From Comamonas sp. (GTDB lineage Bacteria > Pseudomonadota > Gammaproteobacteria > Burkholderiales > Burkholderiaceae_C): 7,551 bases of DNA. The stretch is taken from positions 1 to 7,551 of the forward strand of contig JAFAIY010000236.1 in assembly GCA_019236485.1 (NCBI GenBank). Reading direction: 5' to 3'. Both the position numbers and the translations under genes were made by a program. Positions 1 to 6,915 of the stretch are shown here, piece after piece; within the stretch, counting starts at the first letter, position 1; every line of letters begins with the position of its first letter. The notes beneath the pieces are model-generated. The model saw nothing but the letters and a program-made list of their open reading frames with translations, had not been told where the DNA came from and ran no database searches.

Positions 1-70
1 GCTGCGCCAGGACCAAGGCCACCAAACTATCAATGCAACTCCATACACTCCATCATCTGGCGTCGCTTTT

Positions 71-93
71 GGCGTAGCTCTTAAATCTACGCC
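71..93. repeat. Perfect inverted repeat, 7-bp arms
   Basis: The arms GGCGTAG (71-77) and CTACGCC (87-93) are exact reverse complements separated by nine A/T-rich bases. There is no T-run on either side, so it does not look like a normal intrinsic terminator. It lies just before the integrase-like relic. It could be a relic recombination or regulatory site or chance; only the inverted symmetry is directly visible. Confidence 0.4.
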
Positions 94-118
94 GCTTGGC
101 TCGCATGCATTTCGATGC

Positions 119-325
119 GCGCTCCCTAAAGCCCGGCCCACAGATGGCTGTATTGTCGTCCAAGGTTGCCCGGGATTGAGGCTCGAGGCAAGCGCAGCGG
201 GCAAAAGTTGGGTCTATAGGTACAAGTCCCAGGTCGGTACTGCTTGCCTGCTCTGGATCGAACTTGGTGCCAGGCTCGGCATTTATCGTGTTGAAGCTTT
301 GAGGCTTGCAGACGGTATGTATTAG
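119..325 (+). pseudogene. Tyrosine integrase N-terminal remnant (DUF4102-like)
   Basis: This stretch translates to about 68 residues that match the style of the arm-type DNA-binding domain at the N-terminus of phage- and island-encoded tyrosine integrases. Visible pieces are ARPTDG, then PGLRLEASAAGKSWVYRYKS, then a degraded IELGARLGIYRVEALRLADGMY before TAG at 323-325. In intact family members this domain is followed by a core-binding domain and a catalytic domain with the R-H-R-Y residues, about 400 residues in total; none of that is present. The reading frame is open leftward to the window edge, but residues before about 119 do not resemble the family and there is no in-frame ATG with a ribosome binding site. 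I read it as a dead integrase fragment marking a former mobile element. The family call rests on motif recognition only. Confidence 0.6.
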
Positions 326-349
326 GGGAGTTCTTGGCAGGCGCTGCTG

Positions 350-756
350 CTAGGGCGCTGCCGTCAATAGCTGCAGGCCGGGGTTTGGGAAGATGGCTCC
401 GGCCCTGTGCACGCGATCGCGGCCTGCATTCTTGGCGCCTTACATAAGCCTGTCCGCTTCCTTGAGCGCTGTGTCCAGCTGGGCCGAAGCGTTGATGGCG
501 GCGATGCCGAAGCTCATGGTCAGCGGAGAGCCATCAGGCAGGATGGCGTTGTCGGCACCGAGTTCAAGCCGGATGCGCTGGGCCAGGCGCTCGGTACCCG
601 TGAGATCGATGCGCGTCAGCAGCAGCCAAACTCATCTCCACCAAAGCGCGCCGCCAGATCGTGGCTGCGCACATTGCGCTGCAGCGTGGCCGATACCAGC
701 TGCAGTACCTGATCGCTGCGGTCTGGCGAACCAAGCATGTTCATGAATCTGTCTGA
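350..756 (-). pseudogene. GGDEF-domain (diguanylate cyclase) C-terminal remnant
   Basis: Read on the minus strand, the frame from about 756 gives SDRFMNMLGSPDRSDQVLQL and continues to LAARFGGDEFG, the GGDEF active-site signature of diguanylate cyclases, which make cyclic di-GMP from two GTP. After GGC (625-627) one base is missing: that frame ends at TGA (616-618), while the next frame restores LLLTRIDLTGTERLAQRIRL and then MSFGIAAINAS, the conserved strand late in GGDEF domains. That frame runs into ADRLM followed by TAA at 440-442, where the family usually has tyrosine (TAT or TAC), and reading on gives GAKNAGRDRVHRA, the usual domain ending, to a final stop at 350-352. The gene therefore has a frameshift, a nonsense codon and no N-terminal sensor region or start. 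It cannot make an active enzyme. The 5' boundary at about 756 is approximate; sequence beyond it stops resembling the domain. Confidence 0.85.
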
Positions 757-778
757 AGGGGACGTTCCAGAACTTGCC

Positions 779-810
779 GGAAAAGACCAAGCCCGCGTGG
801 CGGCGGGCTT
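779..810 (-). terminator. Rho-independent terminator after the CGH-family gene
   Basis: AAGCCCGC (789-796) and GCGGGCTT (803-810) form an 8-bp GC-rich stem with a six-base loop. Read on the minus strand it is followed by an interrupted T-rich run (GGTCTTTTCC). It starts 27 bases after the stop codon of the hydrolase gene, in the right orientation to end its transcript and to insulate the pseudogene beyond. Confidence 0.75.
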
Positions 811-836
811 GAAGAGGGGAGTCGGTTCGAAAGGGA

Positions 837-1910
837 CTAGATGCCCAGGAACTGGAACGGAGCAGATGGCTGGAACTTCTTTGTGGCGTCGCCGGAGAAG
901 GTTTGGTTCTGGTTGGGCCCCAGATCGAGCTTGAGCACCTGGCCGCTGCTCTTGTCAAAGTCCAGAGCCTTGAGATCGACCCAGAATGTATTGGGCGTCA
1001 GCGCCGATTCGAAAAAATATAGCTTGCGCTGGTGGTCGAAGACCGTGCGCCAGCGTGTGGATGAGATATTGGGCTCTTCGGGAGTGTTCAGCCCATAGGG
1101 CACGGACACATTGCGGATCACGCTGAAAACGCTGGCCAAGGCCTGGTTGGGGTCCTGGTCCTTGGGGATGGCATTGACATAGAACGATGCGCGTGCAAAG
1201 CGGTCTGCGGCCCGGTTGGTGCCGGGCAGCATGGTGGTGCCGCCGATCTGCTTCCAGTAGGTGTTGAGTGCCAGTTGCTGCTCGAAAACCGGCGAGTTGG
1301 TCATGACCTGGTACTGGCGGCTGTGATGGATGACCTGGCGGCCACCGATATATTCCACGATCGCACTGTCGCCGCTGGCATCGGATATGGACAGATGCAG
1401 AGTGGTGAGCCGGTTTTCTCCGGGGACATTATCGGAGACTATGGTGAATGGCTGCTCTTTCAGCGCCGCAACTGCCTCTTGAACCGTGGCGAAGTTATCC
1501 AGCACATATTGCGCCCAGGCCGCAATCGTCAGGCCGGGCTTGCTGCCGGCATCGAACGATGGATATTGGGATTCGACCAGCCACAGCAGATTGGCATTCA
1601 GACCGGCTTCGTTGACGCCGTCGGTGGTAGATATATCGTAGCCGGAGGTGATGACGCTGCCGTATTTGGAGGTCCAGCGAATGGTATTGGTACCCGTCTG
1701 GCCGGAGCGCTCCATGCCGCGCGGCAGCACCCAGAGGTTGCTGACGATATCGCTTTTCCAGTCCATGGAGCGGGCCGTGATCACCTGGCCATTGGCGCCA
1801 TGGAAAACCAGTCGGGTGCAGGCCCAGGTGCTACCTGCGGCCGCCAAGCCCGAAGCTCCTATCAACAAGGCCGCCAGCGTGTGGCTGATGCGGGGCATAT
1901 GCTTCTTCAT
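837..1910 (-). CDS. Secreted choloylglycine hydrolase-family Ntn-hydrolase
   Basis: The 357-residue product belongs to the linear amide C-N hydrolase (CBAH) family, which contains bile salt hydrolases, penicillin V acylases and some acyl-homoserine-lactone acylases. Residues 1-30 form a signal peptide: basic start (KKH), hydrophobic core with LAALLIGASGLAAAG, then STWA. Cys31 follows (CTRLVF) and is the expected N-terminal nucleophile. Other expected active-site residues are present: Arg47 and Asp50 (ARSMDW), Asn100 (DGVNEAGL), Asn205 (VMTNSP) and the Arg-rich RFAR near 237-240. Length fits the family. The substrate cannot be read from sequence; bile salts, penicillin V and acyl-homoserine lactones are all possible. 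The ATG at 1908-1910 is supported by GAGGAG six bases upstream. It stands alone with its own terminator. The gene appears less GC-rich than the right-hand genes, which may mean later acquisition. Confidence 0.9.
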   Translation of the reverse strand: MKKHMPRISHTLAALLIGASGLAAAGSTWACTRLVFHGANGQVITARSMDWKSDIVSNLWVLPRGMERSGQTGTNTIRWTSKYGSVITSGYDISTTDGVNEAGLNANLLWLVESQYPSFDAGSKPGLTIAAWAQYVLDNFATVQEAVAALKEQPFTIVSDNVPGENRLTTLHLSISDASGDSAIVEYIGGRQVIHHSRQYQVMTNSPVFEQQLALNTYWKQIGGTTMLPGTNRAADRFARASFYVNAIPKDQDPNQALASVFSVIRNVSVPYGLNTPEEPNISSTRWRTVFDHQRKLYFFESALTPNTFWVDLKALDFDKSSGQVLKLDLGPNQNQTFSGDATKKFQPSAPFQFLGI

Positions 1911-1949
1911 TCATGACTCCTCAAGTGAAAAAATAATGCAGCACAGCCT

Positions 1950-1966
1950 ATCCGATATATATGGAT
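1950..1966. promoter_or_regulatory. Near-palindromic A/T-rich candidate operator
   Basis: The 17-base sequence ATCCGATATATATGGAT is its own reverse complement apart from one mismatched pair. It lies about 40 bases upstream of the hydrolase start codon and includes TATATA-like sequence that could serve as a -10 element on the minus strand; no good -35 element is seen. It may be an operator overlapping the promoter, but this is inferred from symmetry and position alone. Confidence 0.35.
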
Positions 1967-2459
1967 CTGGCCGCATAAAACCTGGCTGCAGTTTTTTGAT
2001 ACTGTTCATGAGCGAATCCAGCAGGGGCTTGGATTAATCTGCAGTGTTAACCGCAAAGCATACAGCGCCGTGTTGAACTTCTTGGCGAATATCGGAGTTT
2101 TCTGCTGGGAAGTGCATCCAATTTCTGATGATCGGAAATATCAGAGACACGCATTGAAAATGCCTGTTCCGGTATTTTCTGGCATATCCGGGCAGTATCC
2201 ATACAGAGAAGCTCCGAGTTTTGAGCTTCCCGGCGACAGAGGCCTGGGAATCAACGCAACCTTGCTCCCAAGGCGGTACAGCTTATGTCCGGCCACTGAA
2301 GCGCCAGATGACGGCCTTGCATGTCCACCGGGCTCAGCCGGAAGCATGCAGCCCGCATGATGCGCTGCAGTCCTGAGTCAAGCCTTCGACGTGGAAGGCA
2401 AAGTCCCGTGATGAATGCCATGCGGCCCGGGCCCCGGCATGACACAGTCTACGTCTGCC

Positions 2460-2480
2460 GCTGCCTCTTGCAGAGGCGGC
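2460..2480 (-). terminator. Hairpin downstream of the small gene, possible terminator
   Basis: GCCTCT (2463-2468) and AGAGGC (2472-2477) pair around a three-base loop, and the stem extends by three further pairs including one G-T wobble. It begins 13 bases after the stop of the small gene on the minus strand. No T-run follows, so it could be a weak or Rho-assisted terminator or a 3'-end stabiliser. A second GC-rich hairpin lies at 2419-2441. Confidence 0.4.
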
Positions 2481-2492
2481 CCTGAGGGAAGA

Positions 2493-2855
2493 CTAGGCCT
2501 GCAGCGTGTGTTCGTTGCGGGCCATGCGTTCGAGCGCTGCGCAGACATCGGCCATGCGGCCGGAGATCAAAAGGCATTCGGGCTGATTGCGCGGCTCGCG
2601 CTGCACGATCTTCAGCACGCGCGGCTCTTGCCTGTCCAGGGCTTCGGTCTGCAAGGGCAGAGTCAACTGCGCATTGAGCGGGCCCGCCTTGGCGCTGCTG
2701 CGCCTGCGGCTTTTGCGCCTGGTGAAGACATTGTTGTGAGAAGCCTTGGCAGGGTCCTCGTGCGCATCGCGGACCGCACGATTGGCAGGTACAACTGCGG
2801 GGAAGGCTCTCAGGCTCAGGCGGGTCAAAGACAGCAAAGGTGCGGCGAATCCCAT
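2493..2855 (-). CDS. Small basic protein of unknown function, downstream of lexA
   Basis: The product is 120 residues and I do not recognise a named family. The start at 2853-2855 is chosen because GAGAGGAG lies seven bases upstream; an earlier in-frame ATG at 2939 has no such site. The N-terminal 30 residues are mildly hydrophobic, residues 46-52 are strongly basic (RRKSRRR), and the C-terminal half looks most like a real folded segment: LTLPLQTEALDRQEPRVLKI, then PECLLISGRMADVCAALERM. That second part has the look of a conserved C-terminal motif. No signal peptide, membrane helix or enzyme motif is evident. It lies 161 bases downstream of lexA on the same strand, so it may share the LexA-controlled transcript. 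Some bacteria have sulA, which blocks cell division, next to lexA, but I see no resemblance to SulA. Function unknown. Confidence 0.7.
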   Translation of the reverse strand: MGFAAPLLSLTRLSLRAFPAVVPANRAVRDAHEDPAKASHNNVFTRRKSRRRSSAKAGPLNAQLTLPLQTEALDRQEPRVLKIVQREPRNQPECLLISGRMADVCAALERMARNEHTLQA

Positions 2856-2930
2856 TTGGCAACTCCTCTCGATAGCCTTGCGGCATGGATAAGGGCAGGA
2901 TTGCAGTGATTGGGCAAAGCTCCGCCCAGG

Positions 2931-2950
2931 GCGAAGCAAACCGGCTTCGC
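2931..2950. repeat. Perfect 7-bp stem hairpin between lexA and the small gene
   Basis: GCGAAGC (2931-2937) and GCTTCGC (2944-2950) form an exact stem with a six-base loop. Beside it, TGGGC (2911-2915) and GCCCA (2924-2928) form a second, weaker stem. Both lie in the 161-base gap after lexA. There is no T-run on the minus strand, so they may act as an attenuator or processing site rather than a full terminator. Confidence 0.45.
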
Positions 2951-3016
2951 GCCTACCACCTGGACTGGAGAGAAATCGGGAGTCGGCGTGCCCTTCAGGC
3001 CGCGCCGATGGAAGCG

Positions 3017-3691
3017 TTACATGAACATGCTGTTGCGGATCAGGCCCACGGCCAGGCCTTCAATGGCAAAAGGCTCTTCGGGTGCCACATGGATCACCTT
3101 GTAATCGGGGTTTTCCGGCAGCAACTCGATGCCTTGCGGGGTGCGCTTGAAGCGCTTGACGGTGACATCGTCGCCCAGGCGGGCGACCACGATCTGGCCG
3201 TTGCGCGCCTCGTGGGTGGCTTGCACGGCCAGCAGATCGCCGTCCATGATGCCGGCGTCGCGCATGGACATGCCGCGCACCTTGAGCAGATAGTCGGGCT
3301 TGGCGGCGAACAGACCGGGTTCCACCGAATAGCTCTGGTCTATATGTTCCTGGGCCAGAATGGGTGAGCCCGCGGCCACGCGGCCCACCAGGGGCAGGAC
3401 CAGCGGTGCCAGCGCCGTCAGCGGCAGCGCAAAGCTGGTGCCGCGCGCGGCATTGATATTGCGCACGGTATCGGCTCGCAGGCGGATGCCGCGCGAGGTG
3501 CCGCTGACCAGATCGATCACGCCCTTGCGGGCCAGGGCCTGCAGATGTTCCTCGGCCGCATTGGCGGACTTGAAGCCGAAGGTGCTGGCAATCTCGGCTC
3601 GGGTGGGCGGCGCGCCGGTGCGGGCGATGGTGGACTGAATGAGATCCAGAATCTGCTGCTGGCGGGGAGTGAGCTTGGGGTGGTCTAGCAT
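3017..3691 (-). CDS. lexA: SOS repressor LexA
   Basis: The 224-residue product is LexA, which represses DNA-damage genes until RecA filaments stimulate its self-cleavage. The N-terminal winged helix-turn-helix is seen at about 1-70 ([40 protein letters not shown]). The cleavage site is Ala107-Gly108 in GRVAAGSP. The catalytic serine is Ser142 in RGMSM and the lysine is Lys179 in DVTVKRF, the Ser-Lys dyad of the S24 peptidase domain. Length is normal for proteobacterial LexA, slightly longer than the 202 residues in E. coli because of a longer linker at about 72-97. The ATG is at 3689-3691 with a modest GGAAG ribosome site. Two LexA boxes lie upstream, so it is autoregulated. A small unknown gene follows on the same strand. 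Confidence 0.98.
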   Translation of the reverse strand: MLDHPKLTPRQQQILDLIQSTIARTGAPPTRAEIASTFGFKSANAAEEHLQALARKGVIDLVSGTSRGIRLRADTVRNINAARGTSFALPLTALAPLVLPLVGRVAAGSPILAQEHIDQSYSVEPGLFAAKPDYLLKVRGMSMRDAGIMDGDLLAVQATHEARNGQIVVARLGDDVTVKRFKRTPQGIELLPENPDYKVIHVAPEEPFAIEGLAVGLIRNSMFM

Positions 3692-3740
3692 GTCTGGCTT
3701 CCGGTCGTTCGCTAGGCTGGGCCTGAACGGGAACTATGAT

Positions 3741-3756
3741 CTGTTGGTTTATACAG
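3741..3756. promoter_or_regulatory. LexA-binding SOS box 1
   Basis: CTGTTGGTTTATACAG matches the proteobacterial SOS-box pattern CTGT-N8-ACAG exactly, with the favoured TA following. Its near end is 50 bases upstream of the lexA start codon and it contains the putative lexA -10 element (TATAAA on the minus strand, 3748-3753). Binding here would block lexA transcription. Confidence 0.92.
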
Positions 3757-3775
3757 TACCTGTATTTTTAACCAG
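3748..3775 (-). promoter_or_regulatory. Putative lexA promoter
   Basis: On the minus strand, CTGGTT (3770-3775) and TATAAA (3748-3753), 16 bases apart, are a plausible -35 and -10 pair. The predicted transcript would start near 3741, giving an untranslated leader of about 50 bases. The -35 falls in SOS box 2 and the -10 in box 1, the expected layout of a repressed lexA promoter. The -35 match is weak. Confidence 0.55.
3760..3775. promoter_or_regulatory. LexA-binding SOS box 2
   Basis: CTGTATTTTTAACCAG fits CTG-N10-CAG and differs from CTGT-N8-ACAG at one base. It starts 19 bases after box 1, so the two boxes lie nearly two helical turns apart on the same face of the DNA, as in the tandem boxes in front of E. 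coli lexA. Its far end is 17 bases before the asparaginase start codon, close enough to affect that gene too. Confidence 0.8.
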
Positions 3776-3792
3776 TTTTTTGCGGAGAGCAA

Positions 3793-4809
3793 GTGGCACA
3801 ACCAAAGATTGTGATTTTGGGCACGGGCGGCACCATCGCGGGCCAGGCCCAGGCCAGCACCCAGGGTGTGGGCTACCGGGCGGGGCAGATCAGCGTGGCG
3901 GGGCTGCTTGCGGCCGTGCCGGATTTGTCGCAACTGGCCGCCGGCCGTACCGGGGCCGTGCTGGATGCCGCGCAGCTGGCCCAGATCGACAGCAAGGACA
4001 TGGACTGGAAGGTGTGGCGCAGCCTGCTGCAGGCCGTGAAGGCGGCGCTGGACGACGCGGGCACGCAGGCCGTGGTCATCACCCATGGCACGGACACGCT
4101 GGAAGAAACCGCCTGGCTGCTGCAGGCGCTGCTGCAGCCGGTCAAGCCTGTGGTGCTGACCTGCGCCATGCGCCCCGCGACTTCGCTGCAGGCCGATGGC
4201 CCGCAGAACCTGCGCGACGCCGTGGCGGTGGCCGCGGACGAGGTGGCGGGCGTGTGGGTGGTAGCGGCGGGCGAGGTGCATTCGGCGCGCCGGGTGCTCA
4301 AGGTCCATCCCTATCGCCTGAATGCGCTGCACTCCTATGAGGGCGGCCCCTGCGCCTATGTGGAGGAGTCCAGAGTACGCTGGATTGCCGGCGCGGCCGC
4401 GCGTGCCCCCTGGAGCGAGCAGCGCCTGCAGCAGCTCTTGGCCCGCGAGGCCCTGCCCTGGGTGGAGATATTGCAGTCGGGGGCTTTGCAGAGCGCGCGT
4501 GCGGTGCAGGCGCTGGTGGCCGCGGGAGTGCAGGGGCTGGTCGTGGCGGGCACAGGCAACGCCACGCTGCATGAGGATTTGCTGGGAGCCCTGCTGCAGG
4601 CCCGAAGCCAGGGCGTGGCCGTGTGGATCACCACCCGCTGCCTGGAAGGGCAGGCTGTGGGCCAGGGGGCGTTGCCGGCCGAGGCGGAACACGACGAAAT
4701 CTCGGCCCAGCTGCTCAAGGCCGGTGATGAGACAGCTCTGGACTGCGTGCTGCTGCCGCCCAGCAAGGCCCGCGTGGCCATGATGCTGGCTCTGACTTCA
4801 TGCTCCTGA
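3793..4809 (+). CDS. L-asparaginase (bacterial type I/II fold), cytoplasmic
   Basis: The 338-residue product hydrolyses asparagine to aspartate and ammonia. It shows the family's two threonine signatures: TGGTIAG with Thr14 near the N-terminus and HGTDTLEETA with Thr100 and Asp101. Tyr28 (the flexible-loop tyrosine), Ser67 and Lys170 (SARRVLK) fit the remaining active-site positions known from E. coli asparaginase II (Tyr25, Ser58, Lys162). A C-terminal domain follows from about 215, including GLVVAGTGNATLHEDLL. There is no signal peptide, so it should be cytoplasmic. Translation starts at GTG (3793-3795), with GGAGAG at 3784-3789. It diverges from lexA and shares the 101-base gap holding two LexA boxes; whether it is SOS-controlled is unknown, and I see no good promoter for it. 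Substrate preference (asparagine versus glutamine) cannot be read from sequence. Confidence 0.93.
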   Translation: MAQPKIVILGTGGTIAGQAQASTQGVGYRAGQISVAGLLAAVPDLSQLAAGRTGAVLDAAQLAQIDSKDMDWKVWRSLLQAVKAALDDAGTQAVVITHGTDTLEETAWLLQALLQPVKPVVLTCAMRPATSLQADGPQNLRDAVAVAADEVAGVWVVAAGEVHSARRVLKVHPYRLNALHSYEGGPCAYVEESRVRWIAGAAARAPWSEQRLQQLLAREALPWVEILQSGALQSARAVQALVAAGVQGLVVAGTGNATLHEDLLGALLQARSQGVAVWITTRCLEGQAVGQGALPAEAEHDEISAQLLKAGDETALDCVLLPPSKARVAMMLALTSCS

Positions 4810-4844
4810 GACAGTAGCGAAGGGCGCTTGTCCTAGGGACGCCA

Positions 4845-4880
4845 GACAGCAAAAAAGCACCTGAGAGGTGCTTTTTTGTC
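4845..4880. terminator. Bidirectional terminator between asparaginase gene and adk
   Basis: A run of six A (4851-4856), GCACCT, a three-base GAG loop, AGGTGC and six T (4872-4877) form a symmetrical hairpin. With the A-run pairing opposite the T-run, it works in both directions, ending the asparaginase transcript from the left and the adk transcript from the right. GAC and GTC at the ends extend the symmetry. Confidence 0.95.
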
Positions 4881-4898
4881 GGGACGGGCAAGGCTGGC

Positions 4899-5877
<979 letters not shown>

Positions 5878-6654
5878 CTAGCCGGCAAAGATCGCGCGCA
5901 CGCGCTCCAGATCCTCGGGTGTGTCCACCCCGGCGCCGGGCGCGTCCGGGGTCGTGTGCACGGCGATGCGGTGGCCGTGCCATAGCGCGCGCAACTGCTC
6001 CAGCTGCTCCATGGCCTCGGTGGGGGCCGGAGCCAGCCGCGGGAACGCACGCAGAAAACCGGCCTTGTAGCTATAGATGCCAATATGGCGCAGCGGCGTG
6101 AAACCTGTGTGGCCGGCCTGGGGCGCTGCCGTATGCCACCACTCTTCGTCACCATGGTCGCGCGAGAAGGGGATAGGCGCGCGGCTGAAATAGCTGGCCA
6201 GGCCCTGGGCGTCGCAGACCACCTTCACCACATTGGGGTTGCGGTAGTCGGCCAGGCTGTGGATGGGGTGGGCGGCCGTGCCCATGCTGGCCTCGGGCCG
6301 TGCCAGCAGCAGCCGGGCCACGGCATCGATCAGGGCCGGGTCTATCAGGGGCTCGTCGCCCTGAACGTTGACGACCACGTCGTCGCCCGACAGGCCCAAC
6401 TGCTCGCAGGCCTCGGCCAGGCGGTCGCTGCCGCTGGGGTGGTCCTTGCGGGTCAGAATCGCTTGCACGCCATGGCAGGCGCAGGCGGCCACGATGCTCT
6501 CATCGTCGCCGGCCACCACGCAGCGCGCCGCGCCGGCCTGGGCCGCGCGCTGGGCCACGCGCACCACCATGGGCAGGCCGGCGATATCGGCCAGGGGCTT
6601 GCCGGGCAGGCGGGTGGAAGACAGGCGGGCCGGGATCAGTACCGTATAGCTCAT
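5878..6654 (-). CDS. kdsB: 3-deoxy-manno-octulosonate cytidylyltransferase (CMP-Kdo synthetase)
   Basis: The 258-residue cytoplasmic enzyme joins Kdo and CTP to make CMP-Kdo, the donor for the inner core of lipopolysaccharide. Family motifs are present in order: [15 protein letters not shown] at 7-21 (nucleotide binding), [10 protein letters not shown] at 72-81, NVQGDEP at 96-102 (metal and CTP binding), RHIGIYSY at 189-196, and [11 protein letters not shown] at 242-252 near the end. Length is typical. It starts at ATG 6652-6654, three bases after the stop of the Trm112-family gene, so the two are probably translated from one message with coupling. Its own ribosome site is weak. It ends with TAG at 5878-5880. 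Confidence 0.98.
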   Translation of the reverse strand: MSYTVLIPARLSSTRLPGKPLADIAGLPMVVRVAQRAAQAGAARCVVAGDDESIVAACACHGVQAILTRKDHPSGSDRLAEACEQLGLSGDDVVVNVQGDEPLIDPALIDAVARLLLARPEASMGTAAHPIHSLADYRNPNVVKVVCDAQGLASYFSRAPIPFSRDHGDEEWWHTAAPQAGHTGFTPLRHIGIYSYKAGFLRAFPRLAPAPTEAMEQLEQLRALWHGHRIAVHTTPDAPGAGVDTPEDLERVRAIFAG

Positions 6655-6657
6655 GGA

Positions 6658-6849
6658 TTACTGCTTGTCGTCTTCCAGTTCTTCGTCGGACAGGGTGCGG
6701 GCTTCGTTTTCCAGCAGCACGGGAATGCCGTCCCGCACGGGGTAGGCCAGGCGTGCGCTGTGGCTGATCAGTTCCTGGCGCTCGCGGTCAAAGCGCAGCG
6801 GCCCCTTGGTGACGGGGCAGACCAGCAGTTCAAGAAGTTTGGCGTCCAT
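6658..6849 (-). CDS. Trm112/YcaR-family small protein
   Basis: The 63-residue product has the typical Trm112-like (UPF0434/YcaR) layout: [20 protein letters not shown], then a middle strand ([20 protein letters not shown]), then an acidic tail ([10 protein letters not shown]). Eukaryotic Trm112 activates methyltransferases; the bacterial role is poorly defined. Many relatives carry several zinc-binding cysteines, but only Cys11 remains here. The ATG at 6847-6849 is chosen because AGGAA lies six bases upstream and it gives the family's usual start; a 20-residue longer form from 6909 is possible but less likely. It lies between lpxK and kdsB, a usual place in betaproteobacteria. Confidence 0.9.
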   Translation of the reverse strand: MDAKLLELLVCPVTKGPLRFDRERQELISHSARLAYPVRDGIPVLLENEARTLSDEELEDDKQ

Positions 6850-6915
6850 GGAATATTCCTGCAAACAAGAGGTGGGCGGCAGCCGGGGCGGCCGCAGCAG
6901 ATGGTTCAATGATAG

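Larger units (their letters stand above)
1911..2492. other. Long intergenic region with several palindromes
   Basis: About 580 bases separate the hydrolase start from the end of the next gene. Frames here are short and their translations lack any recognisable domain or good ribosome binding site. It must hold the hydrolase promoter and the end of the upstream transcript. Palindromes seen are a near-perfect 17-base one at 1950-1966, TCTGAT/ATCAGA at 2124-2129 and 2140-2145, CATGC/GCATG at 2419-2423 and 2437-2441, and the hairpin at 2460-2480. It is visibly less GC-rich than the right half of the window, at least from 1911 to about 2200. Confidence 0.6.

Noticed and set aside
393..746. Plus-strand open frames over 393-746 and 407-712
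   Set aside because: They are antisense to the GGDEF relic, have no ribosome binding site and no domain; the minus strand explains the coding signal.
2070..2360. Possible 96-residue plus-strand gene in the long intergenic region
   Set aside because: No ribosome binding site close to the start, no recognisable domain, and an atypical composition for the genome.
2251..2445. Possible 64-residue minus-strand gene
   Set aside because: Poor start context and a low-complexity translation rich in Arg and Leu; overlaps other spurious frames.
2493..2855. SulA-type division inhibitor downstream of lexA
   Set aside because: The position fits the lexA-sulA arrangement of some bacteria, but the sequence shows no resemblance to SulA.
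3639..4692. Long open frames (233 and 326 residues) overlapping the asparaginase gene on both strands
   Set aside because: They arise from GC-biased codons of the real gene; their translations are repetitive Ala/Gly/Arg/His-rich with no motif, and the asparaginase motifs are clear.
6085..6912. 275-residue plus-strand open frame opposite kdsB
   Set aside because: It is the antisense shadow of kdsB and the Trm112-family gene, whose motifs are unmistakable.
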